From Bryobacter aggregatus MPL3 (GTDB taxonomy: Bacteria > Acidobacteriota > Terriglobia > Bryobacterales > Bryobacteraceae): DNA of 64,000 nucleotides. The position numbers were made by a program, and so were the translations under genes. The notes under the pieces were generated by a model. It searched no databases, was not told where the DNA came from, and worked only from the letters and a program-made list of their open reading frames with translations. The stretch is taken from NCBI RefSeq assembly GCF_000702445.1, contig NZ_JNIF01000003.1, forward strand, positions 3,658,001 through 3,722,000. Direction: 5' to 3'. Shown here piece by piece: positions 1-8,965 of the stretch. The first letter of the stretch is position 1, and each line of letters starts with the position of its first letter.

Positions 1-42
1 ACCGGGCGGCTGCGATTTTAGAAGTCTTTCAGAGGAGGAAAA

Positions 43-558
43 ATGACGCTTGAACAAGCCCGTTTCCCGATCGGGCGCTGGCAGTATTCGGGGATGAGCA
101 ATGAGGCAGAAGCGGCTGCTCGCGTCGAGCGCCTGCGCCTGCTGCCGGAGCAGTTGCGGGCTGTCCTTTTGCAAGGAGGAGAAGCGCGGCTCGACGTTGA
201 GCCGCGTCCCGGCGCCTGGACGCCGCGCCAGATTGTCCATCACCTTGCCGATGCGCATGCAAACCTGACGATCCGCGTCCGTCTGATTCTCACCGAGGAG
301 CAACCGAAGGTGAAGCCCTTTGATGAAAATACTTGGGCGGAACTGGTGGATGCCAGCTCCGCCCCGGTGGAAGAGAGTCTGCGGATTTTGGACGGTCTGC
401 ATAGCCGCATCGCCAGGCTTCTGGCAACGCGGCCCCACAGCGATCTTGCCCGTGAGATGTTGCATCCCGAGCAAGGACTGGTGCCGCTCGACCGCCTGCT
501 GTCCTATCTCGATTGGCATGGCCGGCACCACACCGCCCAGATTGCGGCCGCTCTTTAG
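43..558 (+). CDS. DinB/YfiT-like putative metal-dependent protein
   Basis: This 171-residue protein looks like a DinB-superfamily four-helix-bundle protein (DinB_2/YfiT/BstA type). Members bind a divalent metal through three histidines, and some act as thiol-dependent S-transferases. The visible histidines fit: a VHHLAD motif near residues 65-70 and a DWHGRHH motif near residues 157-163. An AGGAGG ribosome-binding site six bases upstream supports this start. The gene converges on the AAA+ gene and their stop regions overlap by four bases. The substrate cannot be told from sequence. The first 21 bases of the window read as the end of another frame (stop TAG), possibly the tail of an upstream gene. 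Confidence 0.8.
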   Translation: MTLEQARFPIGRWQYSGMSNEAEAAARVERLRLLPEQLRAVLLQGGEARLDVEPRPGAWTPRQIVHHLADAHANLTIRVRLILTEEQPKVKPFDENTWAELVDASSAPVEESLRILDGLHSRIARLLATRPHSDLAREMLHPEQGLVPLDRLLSYLDWHGRHHTAQIAAAL

Positions 559-1853
559 GCGACCGCGAATCCGGGCTGGCGCTTGTGCCCTCCACGCTGC
601 TCGCTCTGCACCTGTATCAGCGCGTCATCGAGATCGCGATAGCTTAAATCGCGATTGCCGTCGAAGGCAAACTGACAGCCGAGCAGCCAGATCTCGCGCA
701 ACTGCGCGAAGCTCATGCGCTCGCTTCGCTTGGCGATTGCCGCCAGCTTGGTTCTCGCAACGCCCTTGCGGCACATCCGCGCGAGATAGTCGAGGCGAAG
801 CGCCTCTGTCGGCGCCGGGAAGTGGACGACGCGATCAAAGCGGCCCGGCCGCTTGAGAATCGCCTGATCGAGCAACTCCGGATGATTGGCTGTCGCCACC
901 ACGATCACACCCTCCTGATTGCCGACGCCGTCGAGATAGTTCAGCAAGTGCGACAGCGTGCAGTTGAGATCCTCCTTCTTGCCTTCGGCAAAGAGGCGAT
1001 CGATCTCCTCGAGAATCACCAGCCCGGGAGCATGGTTTGAGGCGGCCGAGAAGAGCTGGCTCAAGGTGATGTCATAGACATCGTCCTGCGCCAGATTGAT
1101 GCTGAAGGCGGCGATGTCCGGGTGGCTGGCCATCGCTCGCACCACGCTCGTCTTCCCGTTGCCAGGAGCGCCATGCAGCAGATACCCGCGCCTCCAGGGC
1201 ACGCGCCGCTGTGCAAACCACTCCCGGCGGGCCAGGAAGTTCTCAAAGTCCTTGCGGACCAGAGCCTGGGCGTTGTCGTCGAGCAGGACGTCGTCCCAGG
1301 AGTAGGCGTTTGGGTCGAGATAGAAATCCTCGCCGGAAAACACCTGCACACGCTTCTTGCCGGAGGTGGTCCAGCGATAGGTGTGATCGAGCAGGGCGGG
1401 GAGGTCGACCGCTCGCAAGAGCACGAGCTGCCGGTTCTCTTCGTAGAAGCCACCGCCCCGGGTGGGATTCAGGTTCTGCGTCACCACGACGACGATGGGC
1501 GCCGGCAGAAAGTCAAACTGCAGCGCGAAGGCAATGTCGTGCAGGTCGGCCGTCCAGGTGGTGTTGCTGTGAATGCGATGATTGGCCGCCGTTGCGCGCA
1601 ACTGCGGCAGTTCGTTTGCGAAACGAATCGACTGGACGTGGGGACGAGCCTTAGGCCAGAGGTCGTTTGCCCCGTGGGTGAAGCGGCCACCGAAGAGGTG
1701 GTCGAGGGCCAGGGACGTGAATGAAAAGTCGGTCTCGATGGCAACGGTTTCGTCAATCGAAACGCCAAGCGAGTTCTTGATGAAATCACCGCGCTCCGTT
1801 GCCGCCTTTCGCAAGGCGGCCGCGGGCGTGGTGAAGCTAAGTGCAGTGTGCAC
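555..1853 (-). CDS. AAA+ ATPase, BCS1/CDC48-like ATPase domain
   Basis: A 432-residue protein with one C-terminal AAA+ module. Walker A (GAPGNGKTS) lies near residues 228-236, Walker B (LVILEEID) near 278-285, a sensor-1 asparagine in TANHP near 323, and an arginine-finger region (RPGRFD) near 335-340. The roughly 200 N-terminal residues are not recognised and probably form the substrate- or partner-binding part. Such ATPases use ATP hydrolysis to remodel or unfold proteins. The gene starts 11 bases after the stop of the slipin-like gene on the same strand, so the two are probably co-transcribed and may work together at a membrane. There is no transmembrane segment. The specific function is unknown. 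Confidence 0.85.
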   Translation of the reverse strand: MHTALSFTTPAAALRKAATERGDFIKNSLGVSIDETVAIETDFSFTSLALDHLFGGRFTHGANDLWPKARPHVQSIRFANELPQLRATAANHRIHSNTTWTADLHDIAFALQFDFLPAPIVVVVTQNLNPTRGGGFYEENRQLVLLRAVDLPALLDHTYRWTTSGKKRVQVFSGEDFYLDPNAYSWDDVLLDDNAQALVRKDFENFLARREWFAQRRVPWRRGYLLHGAPGNGKTSVVRAMASHPDIAAFSINLAQDDVYDITLSQLFSAASNHAPGLVILEEIDRLFAEGKKEDLNCTLSHLLNYLDGVGNQEGVIVVATANHPELLDQAILKRPGRFDRVVHFPAPTEALRLDYLARMCRKGVARTKLAAIAKRSERMSFAQLREIWLLGCQFAFDGNRDLSYRDLDDALIQVQSEQRGGHKRQPGFAVA

Positions 1854-1864
1854 GAACGTATCCT

Positions 1865-2983
1865 TTAGTCTTTGATACTGACGAGGTTGCGGAGCAATCC
1901 ATCGACACCGCCAAGAATTTGGATTTTCTCCACCTTCCCAGCGACCTTCTCGAGGGTCTCCAGTTCTTTCATGCGAACCAATAGCGGATGCTCCGCCATC
2001 AGCTTGGCCGTGTTCAGGAGATTGCGCGTTGCGGCGGTCTCCTCACGGCGGGCGATCAGGTTGGCCTGCGCTTTCTTTTCGGCCGCCACCACCTGATTCA
2101 AAATTTCGCGGACCTCACCCGGGGGGATGATGTCCTTCACTGCGATCACGCCGACGCGCATGCCGCACTTGGCGGCCCAGTCGCGCACTTCACCGGCGAC
2201 GGTTGCGTCGATGTCGGTACGGGAGTTCAACACCTCGTCCAGCGTGCGCTTGGCGAGGGTCTGGCGCACCGCCAACTGAACGGCCTTGTACAACTGTTCG
2301 GTCGGGTTGGTCATCGCCTGGCGCGACAGAAAGGGATCGATGATCTGGAATTCCGCCCAGAGGTTGACCCGGATCGAGACTTTATCCGCGGTGAGAATCT
2401 CCTGGCCGGAGATCTCGAGAGACTGCGAGCGCAGATCGACGGTCTCGACCGTGGGACGCTGTGCTTGATTCCATACCGCATAGGCGCCGGGCGAAAACGC
2501 TTCCTTGTACTTGCCGTCCAGGAACAACAGACCGCATTTGCCTTCGTCCACTGCGAAGAATGAGACGCCCGCGGCGCGGGCTCCCAGTTTTCCGAGTGCG
2601 GGAACCAGTGCGCGGGGCGCAACCGGCGCTTCCACAACGTCGATGTGTTCGACGGAGAAGCGCGCGGCGCTTTTCCAGACGAGCGTTCGCTCGCCAGGGC
2701 CCTGCACTCGTTCCAATTGGCCATCCCGAGAGATCAGCGCCACCTGCGCTGCCCCCGTCTCAACGACGTGGAACAGCGTGTCTACCAGGTGGGGCCGCTC
2801 GTTGGCCAGGAACGAAGTCCATTCGCTTACCAACACGGGCTCGCGAATGGAGTGCGATTCCGTTTCGATGCCACGGCCATACAGCATGTGCACGCCGGGG
2901 CCAAGGATCGTATCAAAGCAACCCTTGCGAGTGACCAAAACACGGGACTGGTCGCCTACAACGACACGATGGATCAACAACAT
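1865..2983 (-). CDS. SPFH/band-7 domain protein (slipin-like)
   Basis: A 372-residue SPFH/prohibitin-homology protein. The core segment with VDLRSQSLEISGQEI and KVSIRVNLWAEFQI is typical of slipin/stomatin proteins, which oligomerise on membranes and often work with proteases or ATPases. An Ala/Glu-rich helical stretch (AAEKKAQANLIARREE) follows, also typical. The start is set at the ATG preceded by AGGAGGTGATTTTT, a very strong ribosome-binding site; a longer frame exists but has no such signal. The N-terminus holds two similar RxG...GPGxH-like segments rather than a clear transmembrane helix, so membrane attachment is unproven. It heads a two-gene unit with the AAA+ ATPase. Confidence 0.85.
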   Translation of the reverse strand: MLLIHRVVVGDQSRVLVTRKGCFDTILGPGVHMLYGRGIETESHSIREPVLVSEWTSFLANERPHLVDTLFHVVETGAAQVALISRDGQLERVQGPGERTLVWKSAARFSVEHIDVVEAPVAPRALVPALGKLGARAAGVSFFAVDEGKCGLLFLDGKYKEAFSPGAYAVWNQAQRPTVETVDLRSQSLEISGQEILTADKVSIRVNLWAEFQIIDPFLSRQAMTNPTEQLYKAVQLAVRQTLAKRTLDEVLNSRTDIDATVAGEVRDWAAKCGMRVGVIAVKDIIPPGEVREILNQVVAAEKKAQANLIARREETAATRNLLNTAKLMAEHPLLVRMKELETLEKVAGKVEKIQILGGVDGLLRNLVSIKD

Positions 2984-3211
2984 AAAAATCACCTCCTCAA
3001 GCAGTGACTTACTACGGAAAAATAAGAACAGTCCGGCCCGGGCATCGCGTTGGCTTGGCGGGCAACAGCTAGAGCGTCCGTCCAAAGACGGGGCAGTTTC
3101 AGCTCTTGCGCAAAGCCAGCAAAACGCTGCTTCACACGGAACTACGAATTCAAAATGGAGAACGCGGATTTACGGGATGGGCCGAGGCCCGGGGCTGGAC
3201 TGTTCAGGGTG

Positions 3212-3233
3212 TGAAAACGGTGTGGGCACCGTT
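3212..3233 (-). terminator. Rho-independent terminator of the tRNA-like element
   Basis: On the minus strand a perfect 7-bp stem (AACGGTG/CACCGTT) with the 4-base loop CCCA is followed by TTTTC. It begins within the last bases of the tRNA-like element and is oriented to end its transcript. Confidence 0.6.
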
Positions 3234-3300
3234 GAGTACCGGATTTGAACCGGCTCCCTCAGAACCTGAATCTGATGCTCTACCAATGAGCTAACTCGCG
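3230..3300 (-). tRNA. tRNA-like element, anticodon CAG, degenerate acceptor stem
   Basis: Reading the minus strand, the element has a 4-bp D stem (GCTC/GAGC), a 5-bp anticodon stem (TCAGA/TCTGA) around the loop TTCAGGT, a 5-base variable loop, and a T arm with TTCAAAT closed by GCCGG/CCGGT. The anticodon reads CAG, which would be leucine, but leucine tRNAs have a long variable arm and this one does not. Only four acceptor pairs next to the T arm form (GAGT/ACTC); the outer three positions mismatch, and no CCA is encoded. It could be a tRNA pseudogene, a tRNA-derived RNA or an unusual tRNA. The directly following terminator suggests it is, or was, transcribed. Confidence 0.55.
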
Positions 3301-3513
3301 GAAATTTTTAGTTTCCTGAAGCAGGAGATTGATGGCATGCAAACCGGCATACGCGTACCGAGACGGTGCGCACCAGCAAGAACAGTCCAATTGGTATTGG
3401 CTCCGAATTCTTGACTATAAGTTTGCATGGGTTCAATTTCCTCCTCGAGTTAGTCTGCCTGAGCTAAGCACCACTGTCAAGTGGGAATTTAAACTTTTGT
3501 ACGATACTGAGTC
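3301..3513. other. Intergenic region between tRNA-like element and metallophosphoesterase
   Basis: No gene is seen here. The stretch should hold the minus-strand promoter of the tRNA-like element; TGTCAA at 3475-3480 reads TTGACA on the minus strand but lies far upstream. It should also hold the plus-strand promoter of the metallophosphoesterase; GATACT at 3503-3508 is a possible -10 box. Neither promoter is convincing. Confidence 0.4.
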
Positions 3514-4268
3514 ATGAGGCAAAGCCCCTGCGTTTCCTGATCCTGAGTGACATCCACGCGAACCTCCACGCACTGCAGGCAGTACTTGCGGACGCGCGAG
3601 GTTCTTACGACAAGATTCTCTGCTGTGGGGATCTTGTTGGTTATGGCCCTGCTCCGAATGAGATTGTCGAATGGTCCCGCGAGCACCTGCAAGCCGTCGT
3701 ACGCGGCAACCATGACAAGGTTGCCGCGGGGTTGGATGAGATGGAAGGTTATAACGTGGTGGCCACTGCCTCGCTGCATTGGACCGCCGGCACGCTCACG
3801 GAGAAGAATCGCGAGTATCTGCGTGCCATGGCGCGAGGGCCGCTCGAGGAGTCCGGTGTCTGGTTGATGCATGGCAGCCCGGTGGATGAAGATCTCTATC
3901 TGATCCAGGAGTGCGACGCTCAGGGCATGGACCGTTTTCTTCCCGGACCTCTCTGCTTCTTTGGCCACACGCATCGCCAGGGCGGCTTTGCATACTTCCG
4001 TGGTGCGGTCCGTCAGATTACGCAAGTGCCGCAAACGGATCGCCAGAATTGTCTCGATATTGAGGACACCGGATCTTATCTGATCAATCCTGGCAGTGTG
4101 GGCCAACCGCGCGACGGAGACTGGCGTGCAGCCTACGCGATCTATTCGAGCGACGACCAGCTGGTCAGCTTCCGCCGCTGCATCTATGATGTCGACGCAG
4201 CAGCCACGGCCATCCGCGCCGCCGGCTTGCCGGAACTGCTCGCCAAGCGCCTTTTCATTGGGAAATAA
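3514..4268 (+). CDS. Metallophosphoesterase (calcineurin-like), start frameshifted
   Basis: The in-frame part from about 3528 encodes some 246 residues of a YfcE-like metallophosphoesterase. All metal-binding motifs are present: SDIHAN at the N-terminus, GDLVGYGP, GNHD, MHGSP and GHTHRQ. These enzymes hydrolyse phosphomono- or diesters with two bound metals. The frame has no ATG, GTG or TTG start between the upstream stop at 3465 and the SDIHAN motif. An ATG at 3514 lies one frame away and runs into a stop after eight codons. Adding one C to the CCCC run at 3525-3528 would join it to give MRQSPLRFLILSD. This could be a sequencing error, a real frameshift, or a CTG start at 3507 or 3528. Because of the shift, the coordinates are not a multiple of three. 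Confidence 0.75.
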
Positions 4269-4383
4269 GGTGTTTGGACGCCAGACTCTTAATTTTTCGA
4301 TACAATCCGAATAGCAACGCATCCTGGGAAATGGAAGCAAAAGCGCTGTTATTTGAACAAGTTCCGAGGCCCCACAACTCTCT

Positions 4384-5088
4384 ATGGCAACAGCCACTGC
4401 ACCTAACACGAAGCTCCAGCAGTCGCTGGCGCTTTACCAATCCACGATTGGTAAAAAGTACGTCGTCGCCATCACTGGCGCGATCCTCTTCGCCTTCACT
4501 TTTGGACACATGCTGGGCAATCTCCAGATTTACTTGCCAAATCCAGAAGAGGCACTCCTGAACTACGCAAAGCTCCTGCGGACTTCGATGGAGGTGCTTT
4601 GGGTGGTTCGAAGCGTCCTCTTCATCGCCTTCGTGCTGCACATCGTGACCATCGCACAACTGTACAGTCTGAACCGTTCCGCCAGACCCCAGGCTTATGT
4701 GAAGCAAACCCCGGTTGTTTCCTCCTTTGCCTCCCGCACCATGTACGTCTCCGGTCCGATCCTCCTCTTCTTCGTCCTTTACCACATCACCCACCTCACT
4801 CTCGGAAACACCCATCCGAACTTCGTCGAGATGAACCCCTATCACAATCTGGTTTATGGCTTCCGCGATCCACTGGCCTCAGCGTTCTACATCATCGCGA
4901 TGGGCATGCTGGGAGCGCATCTGACGCATGGCGTCTGGAGCATGTTCCAGTCGGTGGGCTTCAATCATCCGCGCTACACCCACTACCTGCGAATCTTCTC
5001 GACGACTGCAGCGGCTGTCATTGCGATTGGCAACATTTCGATTCCGGTCTTTGTCCTGCTCGGCATCATCGGAAAGGATCTCGTCTAG
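4384..5088 (+). CDS. sdhC: Succinate dehydrogenase cytochrome b558 subunit
   Basis: A 234-residue integral membrane protein with about five hydrophobic helices and several histidines suited to haem ligation. It matches the single-subunit cytochrome b558 type (TIGR02046-like) found in Bacillus and acidobacterial complex II. It anchors SdhA and SdhB in the membrane and passes electrons to quinone. The next gene starts three bases after the stop and the order sdhC-sdhA-sdhB is standard. A TACAAT box at 4301-4306 could be the -10 element; its -35 is unclear (TTGGAC is 21 bases away). Confidence 0.93.
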   Translation: MATATAPNTKLQQSLALYQSTIGKKYVVAITGAILFAFTFGHMLGNLQIYLPNPEEALLNYAKLLRTSMEVLWVVRSVLFIAFVLHIVTIAQLYSLNRSARPQAYVKQTPVVSSFASRTMYVSGPILLFFVLYHITHLTLGNTHPNFVEMNPYHNLVYGFRDPLASAFYIIAMGMLGAHLTHGVWSMFQSVGFNHPRYTHYLRIFSTTAAAVIAIGNISIPVFVLLGIIGKDLV

Positions 5089-5091
5089 ACC

Positions 5092-7005
5092 ATGAATCTG
5101 AATTCCAACCTCCCTACCGGGCCCATTGAAAAGGCCTGGGACGACACTAAATTCAAGATGAAGCTGGTGAACCCAGCGAACAAGCGCAAGTATCACGTCA
5201 TTGTGGTGGGAACCGGGCTGGCAGGCGGCGCCTGTGCCGCTTCGCTCGGCGAACTGGGCTACAACGTGACTGCGTTCTGCTTTCAGGATTCTCCCCGCCG
5301 CGCGCACTCGATCGCCGCACAGGGCGGCATTAACGCCGCAAAGAATTACCGCAATGACGGCGACTCGGTCTTCCGTCTGTTCTACGACACGCTGAAGGGC
5401 GGCGACTTCCGCGCCCGCGAGCAGAACGTCTATCGCCTGGCGCAAGTGTCGGTGAACATCATCGACCAGTGCGTCGCGCAGGGGGTACCTTTTGCCCGCG
5501 AGTACGGCGGCACCCTGGCCAATCGTTCCTTTGGTGGCGCGCAGGTTTCGCGTACCTTCTACGCCCGTGGCCAGACAGGCCAGCAGTTGCTGATTGGCGC
5601 CTACCAGGCGCTCGAACGCCAGATCGCCAGCGGCCAGGTGAAGATGCTCGCCCGCACCGAGATGCTCGATCTGATCGTCATCGATGGCAAGGCGCGCGGC
5701 GTCGTTTCGCGCAACCTCGTCACCGGCAAGATGGACGTGCATATCGCCGACGCCGTAGTGTTGGGCACCGGCGGCTACGGCAATGTGTTCTATCTCTCGA
5801 CGAACGCGAAGGGCTCGAACGTCACAGCCAATTGGCGCGCCTACAAGCATGGCGCGGCCTTTGCCAACCCCTGCTACACGCAGATCCATCCCACTTGTAT
5901 TCCTGTCACGGGTGATTACCAGTCGAAGCTGACTCTGATGTCGGAGTCGTTGCGCAACGACGGCCGCATCTGGGTGCCCAAGGCCAAGAGCGACAAGCGT
6001 GCTCCGGCTCAGATTCCGGAAGAGGAGCGCGATTACTATCTCGAGCGCATGTACCCGAGCTATGGCAACCTCTGCCCGCGCGACATTGCCTCGCGTGCCG
6101 CCAAGCGCGTTTGCGACGAAGGTCGCGGCGTGGGTGAGACTGGCCTGGGTGTCTATCTCGACTTCAAGGATTCGATCGCACGCCTTGGGGAAGACGCAAT
6201 CCGCGAGCGCTACGGCAATCTGTTTGAGATCTACGAGCGCATCACGGGCGAAGATCCTTACAAGACTCCGATGCGCATCTTCCCGGCTGTCCACTACACC
6301 ATGGGCGGGCTCTGGGTGGACTATAACCTGATGTCGACGATCCCTGGCTTGTTTGTGCTGGGCGAGGCGAACTTCTCCGATCACGGCGCGAACCGCCTTG
6401 GCGCCAGTGCGCTGATGCAGGGGCTTGCCGACGGCTACTTTGTCGCTCCCTACACGATTACGAACTATCTCGGCGATAACAAACTTGCTCCCGTCTCGGC
6501 GGAGCATCCGGAAGCGAAGGCTGCCTTGGCGAATGCCGTGGGCATATCCAACCGCCTTCTGGGCATCAAGGGCAAGTACACGGTCACGCACTTCCACCGG
6601 GAACTGGGCAAGATCATGTGGACCTATTGCGGCATGGCCCGCAATGAGAAAGGGCTCGAAACCGCCATTGCTAAAATCCGCGAACTGAAACAAGAGTTCT
6701 GGACCAATGTGAATGTTCCGGGTTCGGGCGACGATCTGAATCAGCAGTTGGAGAATGCCGGCCGTGTGGCCGACTTCATTGAACTTGGGGAATTGATGTG
6801 CATCGACGCCCTACACCGGCGAGAGAGTTGCGGCGGGCACTTCCGTGAGGAATTCCAGACGGACGAAGGTGAAGCACAACGTGATGACGAGAACTTTTCT
6901 TATGTCGCCGCCTGGGAATACAAGGGTGACGGAGTTGCTCCCGCACTGAATAAAGAGCCGTTGCATTTTGATTACGTCAAGCCGGCACAGCGTAGCTACA
7001 AATAG
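5092..7005 (+). CDS. sdhA: Succinate dehydrogenase flavoprotein subunit
   Basis: A 637-residue flavoprotein that oxidises succinate to fumarate in the TCA cycle and complex II. An N-terminal Rossmann motif (VVGTGLAGG) binds FAD, and [10 protein letters not shown] carries the histidine expected to attach FAD covalently. The substrate-site segment near HPTCIP and the C-terminal FAD segment ([19 protein letters not shown]) are intact. Length fits the Bacillus-type SdhA. The class I fumarase that would take up its product is encoded separately near 45 kb. Confidence 0.95.
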   Translation: MNLNSNLPTGPIEKAWDDTKFKMKLVNPANKRKYHVIVVGTGLAGGACAASLGELGYNVTAFCFQDSPRRAHSIAAQGGINAAKNYRNDGDSVFRLFYDTLKGGDFRAREQNVYRLAQVSVNIIDQCVAQGVPFAREYGGTLANRSFGGAQVSRTFYARGQTGQQLLIGAYQALERQIASGQVKMLARTEMLDLIVIDGKARGVVSRNLVTGKMDVHIADAVVLGTGGYGNVFYLSTNAKGSNVTANWRAYKHGAAFANPCYTQIHPTCIPVTGDYQSKLTLMSESLRNDGRIWVPKAKSDKRAPAQIPEEERDYYLERMYPSYGNLCPRDIASRAAKRVCDEGRGVGETGLGVYLDFKDSIARLGEDAIRERYGNLFEIYERITGEDPYKTPMRIFPAVHYTMGGLWVDYNLMSTIPGLFVLGEANFSDHGANRLGASALMQGLADGYFVAPYTITNYLGDNKLAPVSAEHPEAKAALANAVGISNRLLGIKGKYTVTHFHRELGKIMWTYCGMARNEKGLETAIAKIRELKQEFWTNVNVPGSGDDLNQQLENAGRVADFIELGELMCIDALHRRESCGGHFREEFQTDEGEAQRDDENFSYVAAWEYKGDGVAPALNKEPLHFDYVKPAQRSYK

Positions 7006-7022
7006 GAAAGACCAGCTCAAAC

Positions 7023-7796
7023 ATGAAGATCACTCTCAATGTATGGCGGCAAACCGGACCCAACACTCCGGGCAAAATGACGCGCTACGAAATGCCCGAC
7101 GTCAACGTGGACATGTCCTTCCTCGAGATGCTGGACGTGCTCAATGAGCGTCTGATCGAGAAGGGCGAGGCGCCCATCACTTTCGAGCATGATTGCCGCG
7201 AAGGGATTTGCGGTTCCTGCGGGTTCATGATCAATGGCAAGGCACATGGAGGCTTCCCGAAGACCACGGTTTGCCAGCTCCATATGCGGCATTACAAGGA
7301 CGGCGATGAATTGTTTCTGGAGCCGTGGCGGGCGGCTGCCTTCCCGGTGGTGAAAGACCTCATGGTGGATCGCACCTCCTTCGATCGCATCATCCAGGCT
7401 GGTGGTTACATCTCCGTGCCGACGGGTTCGGCCGTCGATGGCAATACGATTCTGGTTCCGAAATCGAGTTCCGATCGTGCGATGGATGCGGCGCAGTGCA
7501 TCGGTTGCGGCGCCTGTGTCGCGGCCTGTCCCAATGCTTCGGCGAGCCTCTTTACCGGCGCGAAGATCGCCCATCTGAATCTGCTGCCCCAGGGCCAGCC
7601 CGAGAAGATGGACCGCTCGCTCAAGATGGTGACGGTAATGAACGAAGAGATGTTCGGCTCCTGCACCAACCTGAGGGAGTGCGAGGCTACCTGTCCGAAA
7701 GGCATCTCGATTGAGAATATCGCAATCATGAACCGGCACTTTGTTGAAGCAAGCCTTTCGCATCGGCCCGCCGCCGCTGAAGCGGGTGCTGGGTAG
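7023..7796 (+). CDS. sdhB: Succinate dehydrogenase iron-sulfur subunit
   Basis: A 257-residue protein that carries electrons from SdhA to the cytochrome b subunit. The N-terminal half has a plant-ferredoxin [2Fe-2S] motif ([10 protein letters not shown], with a later cysteine in TVCQL). The C-terminal half has [12 protein letters not shown] and a [15 protein letters not shown] segment for the [4Fe-4S] and [3Fe-4S] clusters. It is the last gene of the sdh operon, 17 bases after sdhA, and is followed by a clear terminator. Confidence 0.95.
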   Translation: MKITLNVWRQTGPNTPGKMTRYEMPDVNVDMSFLEMLDVLNERLIEKGEAPITFEHDCREGICGSCGFMINGKAHGGFPKTTVCQLHMRHYKDGDELFLEPWRAAAFPVVKDLMVDRTSFDRIIQAGGYISVPTGSAVDGNTILVPKSSSDRAMDAAQCIGCGACVAACPNASASLFTGAKIAHLNLLPQGQPEKMDRSLKMVTVMNEEMFGSCTNLRECEATCPKGISIENIAIMNRHFVEASLSHRPAAAEAGAG

Positions 7797-7819
7797 TTCT
7801 TGAGTTCATTTCGTAATGA

Positions 7820-7857
7820 AACGCGCGATGTAGATCATCCTACGTCGCGCGTTTTTT
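7820..7857 (+). terminator. Rho-independent terminator of the sdhCAB operon
   Basis: Inverted arms ACGCGCGA.TAG and CTA.TCGCGCGT form a GC-rich stem around a short loop, followed directly by six T residues. Confidence 0.9.
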
Positions 7858-8161
7858 AGCTTTGGTCATCTTTGCTGCGCCCATCACCATTGATGCCGGC
7901 GCAATTACGAACCACCTGAGTCTGGCCGAACTTCCAGGCCCCGCCTCAAGGTCTTTCACCGGGAGTGTGACGACGAACTCTGGTGAAGGCAATGGCTCGA
8001 GTGCTGTTCTCGAAGTTCATGCGCTGGATTCTCGATGAAGACGAGACTCAATTGACACTGAGCTTTTATTTCTTCATCGCCGTTTTTGCAGCGACCCCTT
8101 GCTGGATGCACGATGATGCCGCCTTCCTGAGCCAATGAGCTTTGCGTTGGTTGGGCTGGGC
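7858..8161. other. Gene-poor spacer with a possible ORF remnant
   Basis: No complete gene is seen. A plus-strand frame beginning around 7855 reads FLALVIFAAPITIDAG and continues for about 55 codons to a stop near 8036. It looks like a signal peptide with a short mature part, but it has no good start or ribosome-binding site and may be a decayed secreted-protein gene. A perfect 9-bp inverted repeat (CGATGAAGA at 8033-8041, TCTTCATCG at 8071-8079) lies downstream. Confidence 0.35.
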
Positions 8162-8965
8162 TTAGTCGCTTACCGTCATCGTCGGTCCTGAGTTCTGCTT
8201 CACCTCGGCGCAGCGGGTTTCTACGAGCTTGGCCACCTCATAGAAGCCCCGTGCATCTTCAGAATTCGGGCCTTCGAGTCCCACGGGCTTGCCGCTATCG
8301 CCGCCCTTGCGGATGGCAGGAATGAGCGCGAGTTCCCCGAGGAATGCGATGTTCATCTTCTCGGCGGTGAGCTTGCCGGCGCCGTGCCCAAAGACGTCGA
8401 TCCGCTCTTTGCTCTGCGGGGCGACGAGGTAGCTCATATTCTCGACCAAGCCGAGGATCGGCACCTTCACCTGATGGAACATATGGACCGCCTTGCGGGC
8501 GTCCTCGAGGCTCACATCGCTGGGCGTGGTGACGATCACCGCGCCGGTCAACTTTGTCGATTGCATCAGGCTCAGTTGCACGTCGCCGGTGCCCGGCGGC
8601 AGGTCGATGATGAGGTAATCGAGCTCACCCCATTGCACCTGACGCAGGAACTGCTGGATCACGTTGTGGAGCATCGGACCACGCCAGACTAGCGGCTTGT
8701 CCCCGGGGTTGAGGAAACCCATCGACATGACGCGTAGCCCTTCTTTGATGACGGGGCGGATGTTGGTGCCATCGGTCAGCGGCGCTTCATTGACTCCCAT
8801 CATGAGCGGTACGTTGGGGCCGTAGACGTCGGCATCAAGGAGACCGACACGGTTCCCCATGCGCGACAGCGCGATGGCGAGGTTGACACTGACGGTGGTC
8901 TTCCCAACACCACCTTTGCCCGAGCCGACGGCAACGATGTTGTGAATTCCAGGAATATCTTGCAT
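8162..8965 (-). CDS. Mrp/NBP35-family P-loop ATPase (iron-sulfur carrier)
   Basis: A 267-residue Mrp/ApbC-family protein. The deviant Walker A (GKGGVGKTT) is at the N-terminus, followed by the switch region DADVYGPN and the Walker-B-like IIDLPPGTGD. Family members bind and transfer iron-sulfur clusters to apoproteins. It lacks the N-terminal MIP18/DUF59 domain seen in longer Mrp proteins, and the C-terminal CxxC pair is not evident, so cluster transfer is less certain. Its ATG shares one base with the stop of the upstream hydrolase gene (TAATG), which implies translational coupling. Confidence 0.88.
   Translation of the reverse strand: MQDIPGIHNIVAVGSGKGGVGKTTVSVNLAIALSRMGNRVGLLDADVYGPNVPLMMGVNEAPLTDGTNIRPVIKEGLRVMSMGFLNPGDKPLVWRGPMLHNVIQQFLRQVQWGELDYLIIDLPPGTGDVQLSLMQSTKLTGAVIVTTPSDVSLEDARKAVHMFHQVKVPILGLVENMSYLVAPQSKERIDVFGHGAGKLTAEKMNIAFLGELALIPAIRKGGDSGKPVGLEGPNSEDARGFYEVAKLVETRCAEVKQNSGPTMTVSD

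Noticed and set aside
4879-6693. Long minus-strand open frame (604 codons) opposite sdhA
   Set aside because: It is antisense to a certain gene, has no known motif, and is explained by GC-rich codon usage; similar long antisense frames lie opposite fumarase, glgP and the enolase-type gene.
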